Source: Nakamurella lactea DSM 19367 (GTDB lineage Bacteria > Actinomycetota > Actinomycetes > Mycobacteriales > Nakamurellaceae). Taken from it: 64,000 nucleotides of DNA. The notes below the pieces were generated by a model, which was not told the DNA's origin, did no database searches, and saw nothing but the letters and a program-made list of their open reading frames with translations. Numbering within the stretch: the first letter of the stretch is position 1; each line of letters begins with the position of its first letter. The stretch is from contig NZ_AUFT01000001.1 in NCBI RefSeq assembly GCF_000426645.1, forward strand, positions 372,001 through 436,000. Direction: 5' to 3'. Both the position numbers and the translations under genes were made by a program. Below, in pieces: positions 33,591 to 43,250 of the stretch.

Positions 33591-34790
33591 TCAGGGCAGC
33601 GGGACGCGGCGGAGCGAGCCGTCGGCGGCGTCGGCGGCCTCCACGTCGGCCCGGCTGATGCCCAGGATGAACAGCACCGGGTCCAGGAAGGGCTGGTTCA
33701 GCGTGGTGTCGGCATGCTCGGCGACCACCGGCTTCGCATTGAAAGCGATACCCAACCCGGCGGTGGACAGCATGTCGATGTCGTTGGCGCCGTCGCCGAC
33801 CGCCACGGTCTGCGCCAATGGGATGTCGAACTCGGCCGCGAAGCGCTCGAGGGCCCTGGCCTTGCCCGGCCGGTCGACGATCTCCCCGACCACGTTCCCG
33901 GTGAGCCGGCCGTCGACCACCTCCAAGGTGTTCGCCGCGATGAAGTCCAGGCTCAGGTTCTCCACCAGATGCCGGGCCACCTGGGTGAACCCGCCGGAGA
34001 CGATGCCGCATCGGTAGCCGAGTCGCTTCAGGGTGCGGATGGTGGTCCGGGCGCCCGGCGTCAGTTCCAGTGAGGCGGCCACCTCGTCCAGCACCGCGGC
34101 ATCCAACCCGGCCAGCATCGCCACCCTGGCCCGCAGCGACTCGGCGAAGTCCAGCTCGCCACGCATCGCGGCCGCGGTGATCTCCTCCACCTTCGACCTG
34201 GTACCGGTGTGGTCGGCGAGCATCTCGATCACCTCGCCGGTGATCAGCGTCGAGTCGACGTCGAAGACGATCAGCCGTTTGGTCCGGCGCTCCAGCCCGG
34301 CCCGCTGCACGGCGATGTCGACGCCGGTGGCCTTGCCGGTCTCGGCCACCGCCGACCGCAGGGCGGCATCGTCGGGCGCCGAGACGGTCAGTTCGAGTCC
34401 GGTCACCGGATAGTCGGCGATCCGCTTGATGCCGTCGATGTTGACGCCCAGTGCCCCGAACCGCCGAGTCAGCGCGCCGATGGTGCCGGCCTGCAGCCCG
34501 CGGGCCATCACCAGCACCACGTGGGTGACCGGTTCCCGGTCGTCGGACACAGCGGCGCCGATCGCCACCCTGACGTTCATCGCGATGGTGGCCATTGCCT
34601 GCTCGATGCGTTCCTGCAGGGCCTCGGCGTCGCCGGCGGTCTCGACCAGCACGCCGAGGGTCAGCGCGCCGCGGATCACCACCTGCTCGACATCGACCAC
34701 ATCGACCCGATGCCGGTTGAGGACGGCAAAGAGCACGCCGGTGACGCCCGGCTTGTCCGGGCCGGTGACGGTGACCAGCACCGGTGTCAT
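33591..34790 (-). CDS. serB: Phosphoserine phosphatase with two ACT domains
   Basis: A 399-residue enzyme for the last step of serine synthesis. Two ACT domains (residues about 2-80 and 95-170) precede the HAD domain, with motif I FDVDSTLITGEV (nucleophile and general-acid Asp), GIVSGGF and motif III/IV VAVGDGANDIDML. The architecture equals mycobacterial SerB2, in which the ACT domains mediate feedback by serine. The ATG at 34790 has GGAGG 7 nt upstream; an earlier start is not supported. ctaD lies upstream, as in mycobacteria. Confidence 0.96.
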   Translation of the reverse strand: MTPVLVTVTGPDKPGVTGVLFAVLNRHRVDVVDVEQVVIRGALTLGVLVETAGDAEALQERIEQAMATIAMNVRVAIGAAVSDDREPVTHVVLVMARGLQAGTIGALTRRFGALGVNIDGIKRIADYPVTGLELTVSAPDDAALRSAVAETGKATGVDIAVQRAGLERRTKRLIVFDVDSTLITGEVIEMLADHTGTRSKVEEITAAAMRGELDFAESLRARVAMLAGLDAAVLDEVAASLELTPGARTTIRTLKRLGYRCGIVSGGFTQVARHLVENLSLDFIAANTLEVVDGRLTGNVVGEIVDRPGKARALERFAAEFDIPLAQTVAVGDGANDIDMLSTAGLGIAFNAKPVVAEHADTTLNQPFLDPVLFILGISRADVEAADAADGSLRRVPLP

Positions 34791-34828
34791 GACGGTTCCT
34801 CCGGCCGTGGCGGCCCTTTCGACCGCCG

Positions 34829-36568
34829 CTAGTGGCTGGACGGGATCTTCAGTTCGTCGCTGGACTCGACCTCGTCGAGCCCCTTCCACCCACGGTGCGG
34901 ATGTGCCTCGCTGCGCATTCGTTCAGCCATGTGTGGGTGGTGCAGTTCGAAAGCCGGGCGCTCGGAGCGGATCCGGGGCAGCGAGGTGAAGTTGTGCCGC
35001 GGCGGCGGGGAACTTGTCGCCCACTCCAGCGAGTTGCCGTAGCCCCACGGATCGTCGGCGGTGGTCACCTCGCCGTGCCGCCAGGACTTGATGATGTTCC
35101 AGATGAACGGCAGCGTCGAGGCGCCCAGGACGAAGGCGCCGATCGAGGAGAAGCCGTTCAGCCAGGTGAAGCCGTCGGTCGGTAAGTAATCCGGGTAGCG
35201 CCTGGGCATGCCCATGTTGCCCAGCCAGTGCTGCACCAGGAACGTCATGTGGAAGCCGACGAAGGTGGTCCAGAAATGGAACTTCCCCAGGCGCTCGTCC
35301 AGGAACCTGCCGGTGAACTTCGGGAACCAGAAATAGATGCCCGAATAGGTGGCGAACACGATGGTGCCGAACAGCACGTAGTGGAAATGCGCCACCACGA
35401 AATAGGAATCGGACACCTGGAAGTCCAGCGCCGGGGCCGCCAGGATCACCCCAGTCAGACCACCGAACAGGAAGGTGACCAGGAACCCGCAGGCAAAGAG
35501 CATGGGTGTCTCGAAGGACAGTTGCCCGCGCCACATGGTGCCGATCCAGTTGATGAACTTCAGCCCCGTCGGAATGGCGATGAGGAACGTCATGAAGCTG
35601 AAGAACGGCAGCAGAACACTGCCGGTGGCGAACATGTGGTGCGCCCACACCGCGATCGACAGCGCGGCGATGGACAGCGTCGCGTAGACCAGACCGCGGT
35701 AGCCGAACACGGGTTTTCGGGAGAACACCGGGAACACTTCCGAGACGATCCCGAAGAACGGGATCGCGATGATGTAGACCTCGGGATGACCGAAGAACCA
35801 GAACAAGTGCTGATAGAGGATGGCTCCGCCGTTGGCCGGGTCGAATACGTGCGAGCCGAAGTGTCTATCGGCGGCCAGCCCGAGCAGCGCCGCGGTCAGG
35901 ATCGGGAACGCCAGCAGCACCAGGATCGAGGTGACCAGGATGTTCCAGGTGAAGATCGGCAGCCGCCACATCGTCATCCCCGGGCAGCGCAGGCAGATCA
36001 CCGTGGTGATCATGTTGACCGCGCCGAGGATGGTGCCGAGCCCGGACAGCGCCAGGCCCATGATCCACAGGTCGCCGCCGACCTGCGGCGAGTTCTCGAT
36101 GTTCGACAGCGGCACGTAGGCGGTCCAGCCGAACGCGGCGGCACCACCGGGGGTGACGAACCCCAGCATCGCAATGAGCGCGCCGAAAAGATAGAACCAG
36201 TAGGACAGGGCGTTCAGCCGGGGAAAGGCGACGTCGGGGGCGCCGATCTGCAGCGGAAGCACCAGGTTCGCGAAACCGAACACGATCGGCGTCGCGTAGA
36301 ACAGCAGCATGATCGTGCCGTGCATGGTGAACAGCTGGTTGAACTGCTCCAGCGACAGGAAATCCAGCCCCGGCCTGGCCAGCTCCGCCCGCATCAACAG
36401 CGCCAGCAGGCCGCCGATCATGAAGAACGAGAACGAGGTGACGACGTACATCATGCCGAGGACCTTCGGGTCCGTCGTCTTCAGATAGCCGAGGAACTTC
36501 GACCCCTTCGGCGCGCGCTGCACCGGGTAGGGGCGGGTCACCACGGGACGTGGAGCGACGGCTGTCAC
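34829..36568 (-). CDS. ctaD: Cytochrome c oxidase subunit I (aa3 type)
   Basis: A 579-residue subunit with 12 transmembrane helices. Heme and CuB ligands are visible: [10 protein letters not shown] (heme a His), [15 protein letters not shown] (CuB His and cross-linked Tyr), WAHHMF (CuB His pair) and [11 protein letters not shown] (heme a3 and heme a His). The proton-channel residues of a standard aa3 oxidase appear present. The GTG start has AGGAGG upstream. It terminates the supercomplex electron chain by reducing oxygen. Confidence 0.98.
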   Translation of the reverse strand: MTAVAPRPVVTRPYPVQRAPKGSKFLGYLKTTDPKVLGMMYVVTSFSFFMIGGLLALLMRAELARPGLDFLSLEQFNQLFTMHGTIMLLFYATPIVFGFANLVLPLQIGAPDVAFPRLNALSYWFYLFGALIAMLGFVTPGGAAAFGWTAYVPLSNIENSPQVGGDLWIMGLALSGLGTILGAVNMITTVICLRCPGMTMWRLPIFTWNILVTSILVLLAFPILTAALLGLAADRHFGSHVFDPANGGAILYQHLFWFFGHPEVYIIAIPFFGIVSEVFPVFSRKPVFGYRGLVYATLSIAALSIAVWAHHMFATGSVLLPFFSFMTFLIAIPTGLKFINWIGTMWRGQLSFETPMLFACGFLVTFLFGGLTGVILAAPALDFQVSDSYFVVAHFHYVLFGTIVFATYSGIYFWFPKFTGRFLDERLGKFHFWTTFVGFHMTFLVQHWLGNMGMPRRYPDYLPTDGFTWLNGFSSIGAFVLGASTLPFIWNIIKSWRHGEVTTADDPWGYGNSLEWATSSPPPRHNFTSLPRIRSERPAFELHHPHMAERMRSEAHPHRGWKGLDEVESSDELKIPSSH

Positions 36569-36766
36569 GAGGTGACCTCCTGCATGTCGGTGCTCGGGCT
36601 GGAACGTCAGTGCTGTCGTGGGAACACACTGCCGTGCGCACACACTGTCCTACATTCAGCAGTCGCGCTGCGGGCGGACCCTTGGCGCGACATCGGTGAG
36701 CTTAGTCCGACAGAGCGTAGAACGCTCCCCCCGGGTAGGAGTGTCGCCCGATCTACCCTTGGCGCC

Positions 36767-37420
36767 ATGTCCGATGACGTGTCCGACGACTCCGTCCTGG
36801 ATCCAGCCGTGCTGGACGACCTTTGGGACTTCGACGATCCAGCCGGCAGCGAGGGCCGACTTCGGGCCGCGGCCGCCGGCGCAACCGGCTCGGCCGCCGC
36901 CGAACTGACCACCCAGGTCGCCAGGGCACTGGGCCTGCAGGAACGCTTCTCCTCCGCCGACGAACTGCTGGCCACCCTCGGCGATCATCCGTCACCACTG
37001 GTCCGCGCCCGGAGGGCCCTGGAGGCCGGCCGGGTACGGCGGAGCGCGGGTGACCAGGCGGCCTCGGTGCCGCAGTTCGAGGCGGCCCTGGCGCTGGCCA
37101 CCGAAGCCGGGGACGACTACCTGCGGGTCGATACCATGCACATGCTGGCCCTTGTCGACCCGGCCGGCGGCGACTCGTGGACCGACCGTGCGCTCACCGC
37201 GGCCGAGGCGGCGGCCGACCCGCGGACCAGGCGGTGGGCCGGGGCGCTGCACAACAATCGCGGCTGGGACCACTACGACCAGCAGCGCTACCCGCAGGCG
37301 CTGGCCGACTTCGAGCAGGCGCTGGAGGTCTATCGCCGGTACGGCAGTGCCGACCAGGTGCGGTTCGCCGAGCAGGCGGTCGCCGAGGCCCGGACGGCGC
37401 TGCAGAGCAACGGCGGCTGA
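36767..37420 (+). CDS. Tetratricopeptide-repeat protein
   Basis: A 217-residue acidic, helical protein. TPR-like helix pairs are visible in VRARRALEAGRVRRSAGDQAASVPQFEAALALA and GALHNNRGWDHYDQQRYPQALADFEQALEVYRR, with the canonical W/L-G-Y-A-F-A-P positions in the last pair. Probably a protein-protein scaffold. TACCCT (36754-36759) ends 7 nt before the ATG, so the transcript may be leaderless. Convergent with the gamma-glutamyltransferase gene, 8 bp apart. Confidence 0.82.
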   Translation: MSDDVSDDSVLDPAVLDDLWDFDDPAGSEGRLRAAAAGATGSAAAELTTQVARALGLQERFSSADELLATLGDHPSPLVRARRALEAGRVRRSAGDQAASVPQFEAALALATEAGDDYLRVDTMHMLALVDPAGGDSWTDRALTAAEAAADPRTRRWAGALHNNRGWDHYDQQRYPQALADFEQALEVYRRYGSADQVRFAEQAVAEARTALQSNGG

Positions 37421-37428
37421 CGTCGCCG

Positions 37429-39234
37429 TCAGCGGCCGACGGCGTACCCCTGCATGCCGCGCGGGTTCGCGCCCGCCCGCAGCACCGCACCGGCGCTGCG
37501 CGGTTCGAGCGAGACCGCGCTCATCCGGCCCAGTGACCAGGGCCCGGAGCGGACCACCAGGTGACCCCGCCGCTTTAGCTCGGCGATCACCGGCTCGCCG
37601 AGCCGGTCCTCGACGATCAACTGCCCGGGGAAGGCCTCTCGCGGATAGAACGAACTCGGGAAGTGGGTGGAGTGGAACGAGGGTGCGTCGATCGCCTGCT
37701 GCAGATTGAGGCCGCCGAGCACGTGGTTCAGGAAGAAGCCGACCTGCCACTGGTCCTGCTGGTCGCCGCCCGGGGTGCCGAAGGCCAGCCGGCGCCCGTC
37801 GGTGTGCACCGCCAGGCTGGACGACAGAGTGGTCCGTGGCCGGCGGCCGGGCGTCAGCGTGGTCGGCAGGCCGGGTTCCAGGGTGGTCATCTGCAACCGG
37901 GTGCCGAGCGGGAAGCCCAGCTCCGGGATCAGCGGTGACGACTGCAGCCAACCGCCGCTCGGGGTGGCGGCGACCATCGTGCCGAACCGGTCGACCACGC
38001 TGACGTGGCAGGTGTCGCCCTTGGTTTCGCCGGTCCGCGACACCGTCGGTTCGCCGGTGGTGCCGCCGGCCGGGACGCCCTGCTGCGCGACCCAGGTCGG
38101 CAGCCGGGGCTGACGACCATCCGGCGAGCCGGGCCGCAACTCCAGCGACGCGGTGTCGCCGATCAGGCCCCGGCGGGCCACCGCATATTCGACCGACAGC
38201 AGCTGCTCCAGCGGCACCGCCGGCAGGTCCGGCGCCGGGTCGCCATACCAGGCGTCCCGGTCGGCGAACGCCAGTTTCGCCGCCTCGGTGATCGAGTGCA
38301 CCCAGCCGGCGGACCCGGGCGGGTCCCGCACCGGGTCGAGCCCGTCGAGCAGCCGGAGTTGTTGCAGCAGTACCGGTCCTTGTCCCCAGCCGGCGGATTT
38401 GGCCACGGTCCAGCCGTGGAAGTCGACGGTCGCCGCGGTCTCGTAGCCCGGCCGGAAGCCGGCCAGGTCTTCGGCGGTCAGCAGGCCCGGGTACCGGCCA
38501 CCGAGCCCGTCGGCCTGCTCGGCGGCGCAGAACGCGTCGATCGCCTCGGCGACGAACCCGGACGACCAGGCGTGCAGCGCGGCATCGATGGCCTGTTCCC
38601 TGGTCGCGCCCGTCGGCGCCGCGCCGAGCAGTCGCCGGTAGGTGTCGGCCTGGGTCGGGTTGGTCAGGAATCCGCCGGCGGTCACCGGCGTGCCGCCCGG
38701 CAGGTAGTGGGCCGCGGAGCCGGCCCACTGGCCGGCGAACAGCTCGGCCACCTTGGCGACTGTGTTGGCGATGTTCGGCAGGATCGGAAAACCCGTTGTC
38801 GCGTAATGGATCGCGTACTTCAACACGTCGTCGAGCGAGCGCGTGCCGTGGTCCCGCAGCAGCGTCAGCCAGGCCACCGTCGAGCCGGGGATCGCGGCGG
38901 CCGCGGTCCCGGAGCCGGGGACCCGGTCAAGGCCGCGCTCCGTCATCGCCGCGGGGGTGGCTGCCGTCGGCGCCGGGCCCTGCCCGCAGAGCACCACCGG
39001 CACGGCGTCGTCCTTCGCGTACAGCAGGGTCATGTCGCCGCCCGGGCCGTTGAGGTGCGGTTCCACCACCTGCAGGGTGAACCCGGCGGCCACCGCTGCA
39101 TCGATCGCCGTCCCGCCGGCCTCCAGTTCGGCCATCGCCGCGGCCGACGCCAGGTAGTGGGTGGACGAGACCATGCCGAAGGTGCCGGCGAGCTCGGGAC
39201 GGGTGGTGAAGGGCGGGGTGGCTGCGGTTGGCAT
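37429..39234 (-). CDS. Gamma-glutamyltransferase family protein
   Basis: A 601-residue Ntn-hydrolase. The autoprocessing threonine is in KGDTCHVSVVDRFG (about residue 398), followed by the oxyanion-type Gly-Gly of TPSGGWLQ. The N-terminal segment ASAAAMAELEAGGTAIDAAVA and NGPGGDMTLL are typical. There is no signal peptide, so it should act in the cytoplasm, unlike secreted Ggt. It would hydrolyse or transfer gamma-glutamyl groups; a cephalosporin-acylase-like activity is the other option. The TGATG junction couples it to the upstream DUF202 gene. Confidence 0.9.
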   Translation of the reverse strand: MPTAATPPFTTRPELAGTFGMVSSTHYLASAAAMAELEAGGTAIDAAVAAGFTLQVVEPHLNGPGGDMTLLYAKDDAVPVVLCGQGPAPTAATPAAMTERGLDRVPGSGTAAAAIPGSTVAWLTLLRDHGTRSLDDVLKYAIHYATTGFPILPNIANTVAKVAELFAGQWAGSAAHYLPGGTPVTAGGFLTNPTQADTYRRLLGAAPTGATREQAIDAALHAWSSGFVAEAIDAFCAAEQADGLGGRYPGLLTAEDLAGFRPGYETAATVDFHGWTVAKSAGWGQGPVLLQQLRLLDGLDPVRDPPGSAGWVHSITEAAKLAFADRDAWYGDPAPDLPAVPLEQLLSVEYAVARRGLIGDTASLELRPGSPDGRQPRLPTWVAQQGVPAGGTTGEPTVSRTGETKGDTCHVSVVDRFGTMVAATPSGGWLQSSPLIPELGFPLGTRLQMTTLEPGLPTTLTPGRRPRTTLSSSLAVHTDGRRLAFGTPGGDQQDQWQVGFFLNHVLGGLNLQQAIDAPSFHSTHFPSSFYPREAFPGQLIVEDRLGEPVIAELKRRGHLVVRSGPWSLGRMSAVSLEPRSAGAVLRAGANPRGMQGYAVGR

Positions 39235-39560
39235 CAGACAAGAATGGACCACACCGCGATGGCCGCCGGCAGCAGGGACAGCCCGGCCAGCACCAACCCT
39301 TGGCGATGGTTCAACACCGTCCGGCCGGCGGCCAGCGACCGGGTGACCACCAGGTACCGGCGCCCGCCGTAGACCCAGCAGCCGACCGCGATCAGCAGCA
39401 TCAGCAGACCCGGCAGTCGATCGACCATGGCCAGGTCACTGCGGCCGATGTGCAGTTCAAGAGCACCGATCACCGCCAGCGCCAACGAGGTGCGGGCCCA
39501 GGAGAGCCGGGTGCGCTCGGCCTGCATTCCGGAGTCATGGATCTTCGGCACGTCAACCAC
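39234..39560 (-). CDS. DUF202 membrane protein
   Basis: A 108-residue protein with three predicted helices. It carries the DUF202 signature ERTRLSWARTSLALAVIGAL near residues 15-34. Function is unknown. It begins at a GTG inside the end of the preceding DUF202 (YidH-like) gene, an 8-bp overlap, and is coupled to the gamma-glutamyltransferase gene. Confidence 0.87.
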   Translation of the reverse strand: MVDVPKIHDSGMQAERTRLSWARTSLALAVIGALELHIGRSDLAMVDRLPGLLMLLIAVGCWVYGGRRYLVVTRSLAAGRTVLNHRQGLVLAGLSLLPAAIAVWSILV

Positions 39561-39951
39561 CGCTGATCAGCAGCACCACGAACACCGCGACGGCGATCAC
39601 CGCCACGCCGTAGGCCAGGATCATCGTCAACGGAGTGGGACGCAGTGCCTCACCGAGCCGCATCGACCGTTCGTTGAGATACCAGCGCCGGTGACTGGCG
39701 GCCGCCATCACCACCGACAGCGCTATCAGCACGCAGCCCAGCACCAGGCGCACCCAGCGCTCCCCCAGCGCCGGGGCAAGTTGGACGACCGCGACACCGC
39801 CGGCGATCAGGGCCAACGAGGTGCGGATCCAGGCCAGGAAGGTGCGCTCGTTGGCCAAGGTGAATCGGTAGTCGGGGTCCGTGCCGATGTCCTGCAGCCG
39901 GGCGCGGCCAGGGTCACTGGGGCGGTCGGGACCGGCTGGAGTACTCATCAT
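39553..39951 (-). CDS. YidH-like DUF202 membrane protein
   Basis: A 132-residue membrane protein with the DUF202 motif LANERTFLAWIRTSLALIAGG (about residues 30-50) and three helices. Two adjacent ATGs (39951 and 39948) are possible starts and no strong ribosome site is seen. The pairing of two DUF202 proteins (YidH plus YidG types) is widespread, which suggests they form a heteromeric complex of unknown role. Confidence 0.87.
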   Translation of the reverse strand: MMSTPAGPDRPSDPGRARLQDIGTDPDYRFTLANERTFLAWIRTSLALIAGGVAVVQLAPALGERWVRLVLGCVLIALSVVMAAASHRRWYLNERSMRLGEALRPTPLTMILAYGVAVIAVAVFVVLLISGG

Positions 39952-40101
39952 CGATGACGGTAATCGCTGCCGGTCCCGACTCACCACGTTCAGTGCAGCG
40001 AAATCCGGATCACCTGTGCGGGCTTCGTAACCGGCAATCTCGATACAACGGCGAGTGGTGATGCCGGCGTCGCCCGGGCGGTCACCGGCCCCGGCGGCCG
40101 G

Positions 40102-40668
40102 CTATTCCGTCTCCTCGCCCTGACCGGAGCGCTGGTAGACGTCGTTCTCGAAGTCCTCCAGCAGCACAGCACACTCGGCCACCTTCGCTTCGGCGAGCGC
40201 CCGGCCAGGTGCCGACATCCAGTCCCTGGCAATCACCTTGGCCAACCAGCGCCGCAGCTTCTCCAGGTCCTGGCCGATCTCCTCCGTCTCCTCGAAGGTG
40301 TAGTTCTGCCGGAACCGCTCGAACTCGATCTCCTTGAAGAACTTGGTCTCGCACTCCTCGACGATCTCGGCGTAGTCCTTCTCCGAGCCCGCAATGAAAC
40401 CGTCCACCAACTGCTGACGCTCACTCGGCTCGAGATCGGTGAGTACTGCGAAGAAACTCGTCCCGTCGAGTTCGGCGATCTTCGCCCTGATGGCCGACAA
40501 CGACTCCCGCACATCGTCGACGTCGGGGAGCACGCAGACCGCCTGCTGCAGGTACAGCGCTCCGAGGCGGCGCAGGTCGCGCCAGACGGCGACCCTGGCC
40601 CTGGACGACTTCGACGGAACACGATAGGTCAGCAGGAGCCAGCGTCGATCGTCTCCAGGGGCGTCCAT
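40102..40668 (-). CDS. ChrB-type chromate resistance/regulatory protein
   Basis: A 188-residue protein matching the ChrB N-terminal domain: it starts with LLLTYRVPSKSSRARVAVWRDLRRLGALYLQQAVCVLPD, then a charged helical stretch and RFRQNYTFEETEEI. In Ralstonia-like systems ChrB is a chromate-responsive regulator, but here no ChrA transporter is adjacent; a COG4280 membrane protein is encoded divergently. TAGCAT ends 6 nt before the ATG (leaderless). Role as regulator of its neighbour is inferred. Confidence 0.85.
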   Translation of the reverse strand: MDAPGDDRRWLLLTYRVPSKSSRARVAVWRDLRRLGALYLQQAVCVLPDVDDVRESLSAIRAKIAELDGTSFFAVLTDLEPSERQQLVDGFIAGSEKDYAEIVEECETKFFKEIEFERFRQNYTFEETEEIGQDLEKLRRWLAKVIARDWMSAPGRALAEAKVAECAVLLEDFENDVYQRSGQGEETE

Positions 40669-40688
40669 CGACTCATGCTAGCCAACGG

Positions 40689-40734
40689 TTGACATCTCGA
40701 GCACGTTGTAACTACCTTTATTTGCAACAGTTGC
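40689..40734 (+). promoter_or_regulatory. Promoter and candidate operator for the COG4280 gene
   Basis: TTGACA (40689-40694) and TACCTT (40713-40718) are spaced by 18 bp. A perfect palindrome GCAACAGTTGC (40724-40734) sits over the expected start site, and a related half site GTTGTAAC (40705-40712) lies between the boxes. The block is unusually AT-rich. ChrB or a MarR-type protein could bind here. Confidence 0.65.
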
Positions 40735-40781
40735 TACATTTCGGCGCTCCGGTAGCGCCGAACATCGAAGGGACGTCCCTT

Positions 40782-41591
40782 GTGAACGCCGTGACCTGGA
40801 GTCTGGTGCTGGCGGTGTTCGTCGCCTGCATCGTCGAGATGGTGGAGGCGACCACCATCGTGATGGCCATGGGATTCACCCGTGGTTGGAAATCCGCGAT
40901 CGCCGGCACCGTCGTCGCGCTCGTCGCACTGAGCATCTTCACCGCGCTCGCCGGTTATGCGCTGGCGAACTGGCTCCCCGAGGCCGCGCTCCAGTTGGTG
41001 ATCGGCACGCTGCTGCTGATCTTCGGCCTGCAGTGGCTGCGCAAGGCGATCTACCGCTCATCCGGCCGCAAGGCGTTGCACGACGAGGAGAAGATCTATC
41101 AGGAAGAGGTAGCCGCCGCGAAGGCGGCCGGCGAGAGCAAGTCCGGCATCGACATGTTCGGCTTCATGGTCTCGTTCAAGGGCGTGTTCCTCGAGGGCCT
41201 GGAAGTCGTCTTCATCGTGCTGACCTTCGGCCTGTCGGCGGACAATATCCCGGCCGCTGCCTACGGGGCGGCGGCGGCCGTGGTGCTGGTCCTGATCCTG
41301 GGCATCATCGCCCGCAAGCCGCTGTCGATGATCCCGGAGAACACCCTCAAGTTCGGCGTCGGCCTGCTGCTCACCTCGTTCGGTATCTTCTGGTCCATCG
41401 AGGGCCTTGGCATCTTCCGCGACGGCAGCCACAGCCTGGAGTTCCCCGGCGCGGACCTGGCCATCCTGTACTTCCTCGCGCTGGTCATCGTCCTCTGCTG
41501 GGCACTGATCAAGATTCTGCGCAAGCCATCGGCGAGCGCGCCGCCCACCGCCCCCACTGACCCGGCCCAGGCCGAGGAGGTCGTCCGATGA
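40782..41591 (+). CDS. COG4280 multi-pass membrane protein, possible metal transporter
   Basis: A 269-residue membrane protein with seven predicted helices. Two similar acidic helices occur: FVACIVEMVEATTIVMAMG (residues about 11-29) and FKGVFLEGLEVVFIVLTFG (about 130-148). Each has an E-x-x-E pair, the second close to the R-E-G-L-E motif of FTR1 iron permeases. That implies an internal duplication and cation transport, by analogy only. The GTG at 40782 follows AAGGGA. It overlaps the next small gene by 4 bp and is divergent from chrB. Confidence 0.8.
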   Translation: MNAVTWSLVLAVFVACIVEMVEATTIVMAMGFTRGWKSAIAGTVVALVALSIFTALAGYALANWLPEAALQLVIGTLLLIFGLQWLRKAIYRSSGRKALHDEEKIYQEEVAAAKAAGESKSGIDMFGFMVSFKGVFLEGLEVVFIVLTFGLSADNIPAAAYGAAAAVVLVLILGIIARKPLSMIPENTLKFGVGLLLTSFGIFWSIEGLGIFRDGSHSLEFPGADLAILYFLALVIVLCWALIKILRKPSASAPPTAPTDPAQAEEVVR

Positions 41592-41812
41592 TCAAGTTTC
41601 TCAAGGCATTCGGCCAGTTCTGGTACGACTTCATCATCGGTGACGACTGGAAGATCGCCGTCAGCGTGATTCTCGCCCTGGCCGCGACGCTGGGCCTGTA
41701 CAAGGCGGGCGTGCCGGAGCCGGCGGTCACCGTCATCGGCGGCGTGCTGGTGCTGATCGCCTTCGTGATCGCGTTGGTCATCGACATCCGTCCCCGATCC
41801 AAGAAGGGCTGA
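41588..41812 (+). CDS. Small two-helix membrane protein, COG4280 partner
   Basis: A 74-residue protein with an amphipathic aromatic N-terminus (FGQFWYDFIIGDDW) and two hydrophobic helices (about 23-41 and 46-65), then a basic tail. It overlaps the COG4280 gene as ATGA and is therefore co-translated. It is probably an accessory subunit. No known family recognised. Confidence 0.82.
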   Translation: MIKFLKAFGQFWYDFIIGDDWKIAVSVILALAATLGLYKAGVPEPAVTVIGGVLVLIAFVIALVIDIRPRSKKG

Positions 41813-41823
41813 CGGGCGCCCGC

Positions 41824-42837
41824 TCAGCGGGACGAGTCGGCCAGCAGCCCACCGAGATAACGGGCGATCTGCCGCGGCCCGGACCGCGGAGCGACCGCCT
41901 CGACCGCGGCGTTGTAGTTGGTGTTGGTATTCACGTCATAGGTCACCACCCGACCGTCTGCGGTCTCGATCAGTTCGATGCCCGCCACTTCGATGCCCTG
42001 GGCCGCAACGAATCTCAAGTAGGCATCGATCGGCAGCCCGTCGACGTCGGCTCGCAGCGAGAAGATCTGCTCACCGGGTTCCGGCGCCCGGGAGGCGCCG
42101 GGCGGGGCGATCGGCCGGCCGTGGGCATCGAGCGCGCAGGCATCCGCCGGACACAGCTGGAAGCCGCCGGCTGTGGTGTCAGCGCGGATGGCATAGACCA
42201 GCTCGCCGCCGACGATCTCCACCCTGGTGATGGTCCCGTCGACGGGCGGCAGGTACTCCTGGATCAGGGTGATGCCGTCCACCGGCGCATCCAGTGAGTC
42301 GACCGCGCTCGTCAGCTCGTCGAGGTCGGCGAACTTTCGCACGCCCAGACCCTTCCCGCCCTGATTGTGCTTGAGCAGGAACGGCGCAGCCGGGTCTGCC
42401 GCGCCAGCGATGAAGTCGGCGGCAGCCGACAGCAGGGGATCGGCGCCGACCACGGCCACCGTGCGCGGCACGTCGATCCCGGCGGCCCGCAGGGCCGTCA
42501 ATTGGGCTACCTTGCTCACCTCGAGCTCCACGACGGCACGACCGTTGACGGTGCGCCGTCCCGCGGCCTCCAACCAGGACAGCACCGAGCGGGTGAAGTC
42601 CTTGGCCAGCGGGTGGTCCCTGGTGTGGCTCGATGCCGAGAATCGGGACCAGAACACGCCCGGCGGAGGATCCTGATCCAACGGCAACACGCCAGCGGTC
42701 AGCACCCACTCCACGTACGGCACACCCTCGGCAGCGAAGGCGTCGGCGAAGGGGCCGAACCAGTCCGGGTTCTCGTGGATGGCGTAGACCGCCGGCTCGG
42801 CGGACACCGGCAGGGTCGGCTGCGGCACTGCGCTCAC
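41824..42837 (-). CDS. ATP-grasp ligase (RimK-like)
   Basis: A 337-residue protein with the ATP-grasp fold: substrate lobe to residue 100, central lobe with PFLLKHNQGGKGLGVRKF (ATP-lysine and glycine loop, about residues 153-170) and C-terminal metal residues in AGIELIETADGRVVTYDVNTNTNYN. RimK-like enzymes add amino acids to proteins or small molecules; the substrate is unknown. It is translationally coupled (ATGA) to an upstream rhodanese gene. Confidence 0.85.
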   Translation of the reverse strand: MSAVPQPTLPVSAEPAVYAIHENPDWFGPFADAFAAEGVPYVEWVLTAGVLPLDQDPPPGVFWSRFSASSHTRDHPLAKDFTRSVLSWLEAAGRRTVNGRAVVELEVSKVAQLTALRAAGIDVPRTVAVVGADPLLSAAADFIAGAADPAAPFLLKHNQGGKGLGVRKFADLDELTSAVDSLDAPVDGITLIQEYLPPVDGTITRVEIVGGELVYAIRADTTAGGFQLCPADACALDAHGRPIAPPGASRAPEPGEQIFSLRADVDGLPIDAYLRFVAAQGIEVAGIELIETADGRVVTYDVNTNTNYNAAVEAVAPRSGPRQIARYLGGLLADSSR

Positions 42838-43250
42838 CGTTCGACGGCGGCCGGCGGCGCGGTGGGCAGTCCCGCTTGCTGCCAGGCCGGGAAACCGCCC
42901 TCGATGTGCACGACGTCGGTGAATCCCTTGTCCCGCAACACCGCGGCCACTGGTCCGGATCCACGGACCGACCCGCAGGCGACCACGATCGGGGTGTCCT
43001 TGCCGCTGACCTGGCCAAGCCGATCGGCGGAGCCGTCGTCGAACAACGCATCCAAGGCGTACCGGTCGACGACCGTGGCGCCAGGGATGGTCCCCTGCTT
43101 CTGTCGGGTGCCCTCGGACCGGACGTCGATCAGGAACGCGCCGTCGGCCACTTTTGCCGCGGCATCGCCGGCGGTGATCAGCGGGGCGAGCGCGCCGGCC
43201 TCCTCCAACGACAGCTCGGTGGCGGGGGCGGCGGCGCTCGAGTCGGTCAT
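42834..43250 (-). CDS. Rhodanese-domain sulfurtransferase
   Basis: A 138-residue single-domain rhodanese. The active-site loop is CGSVRGS (Cys about residue 92), preceded by FLIDVRSEGTRQKQGTIPGA and followed by IEGGFPAWQQAGLP. GGAGG lies 4 nt before the ATG. Pairing with an ATP-grasp ligase suggests delivery of persulfide sulfur or phosphate-activated intermediates to the ligase reaction, an inference from context. Confidence 0.9.
   Translation of the reverse strand: MTDSSAAAPATELSLEEAGALAPLITAGDAAAKVADGAFLIDVRSEGTRQKQGTIPGATVVDRYALDALFDDGSADRLGQVSGKDTPIVVACGSVRGSGPVAAVLRDKGFTDVVHIEGGFPAWQQAGLPTAPPAAVER

Noticed and set aside
35228..37420. A 730-residue frame starting opposite ctaD
   Set aside because: Only its last 217 codons (from ATG 36767) form the TPR protein; the upstream part is antisense to ctaD and crosses its promoter.
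40689..40781. An upstream extension of the COG4280 protein starting at 40689
   Set aside because: The -35/-10 promoter and palindrome occupy that stretch, and GTG 40782 with AAGGGA fits the family's first helix.
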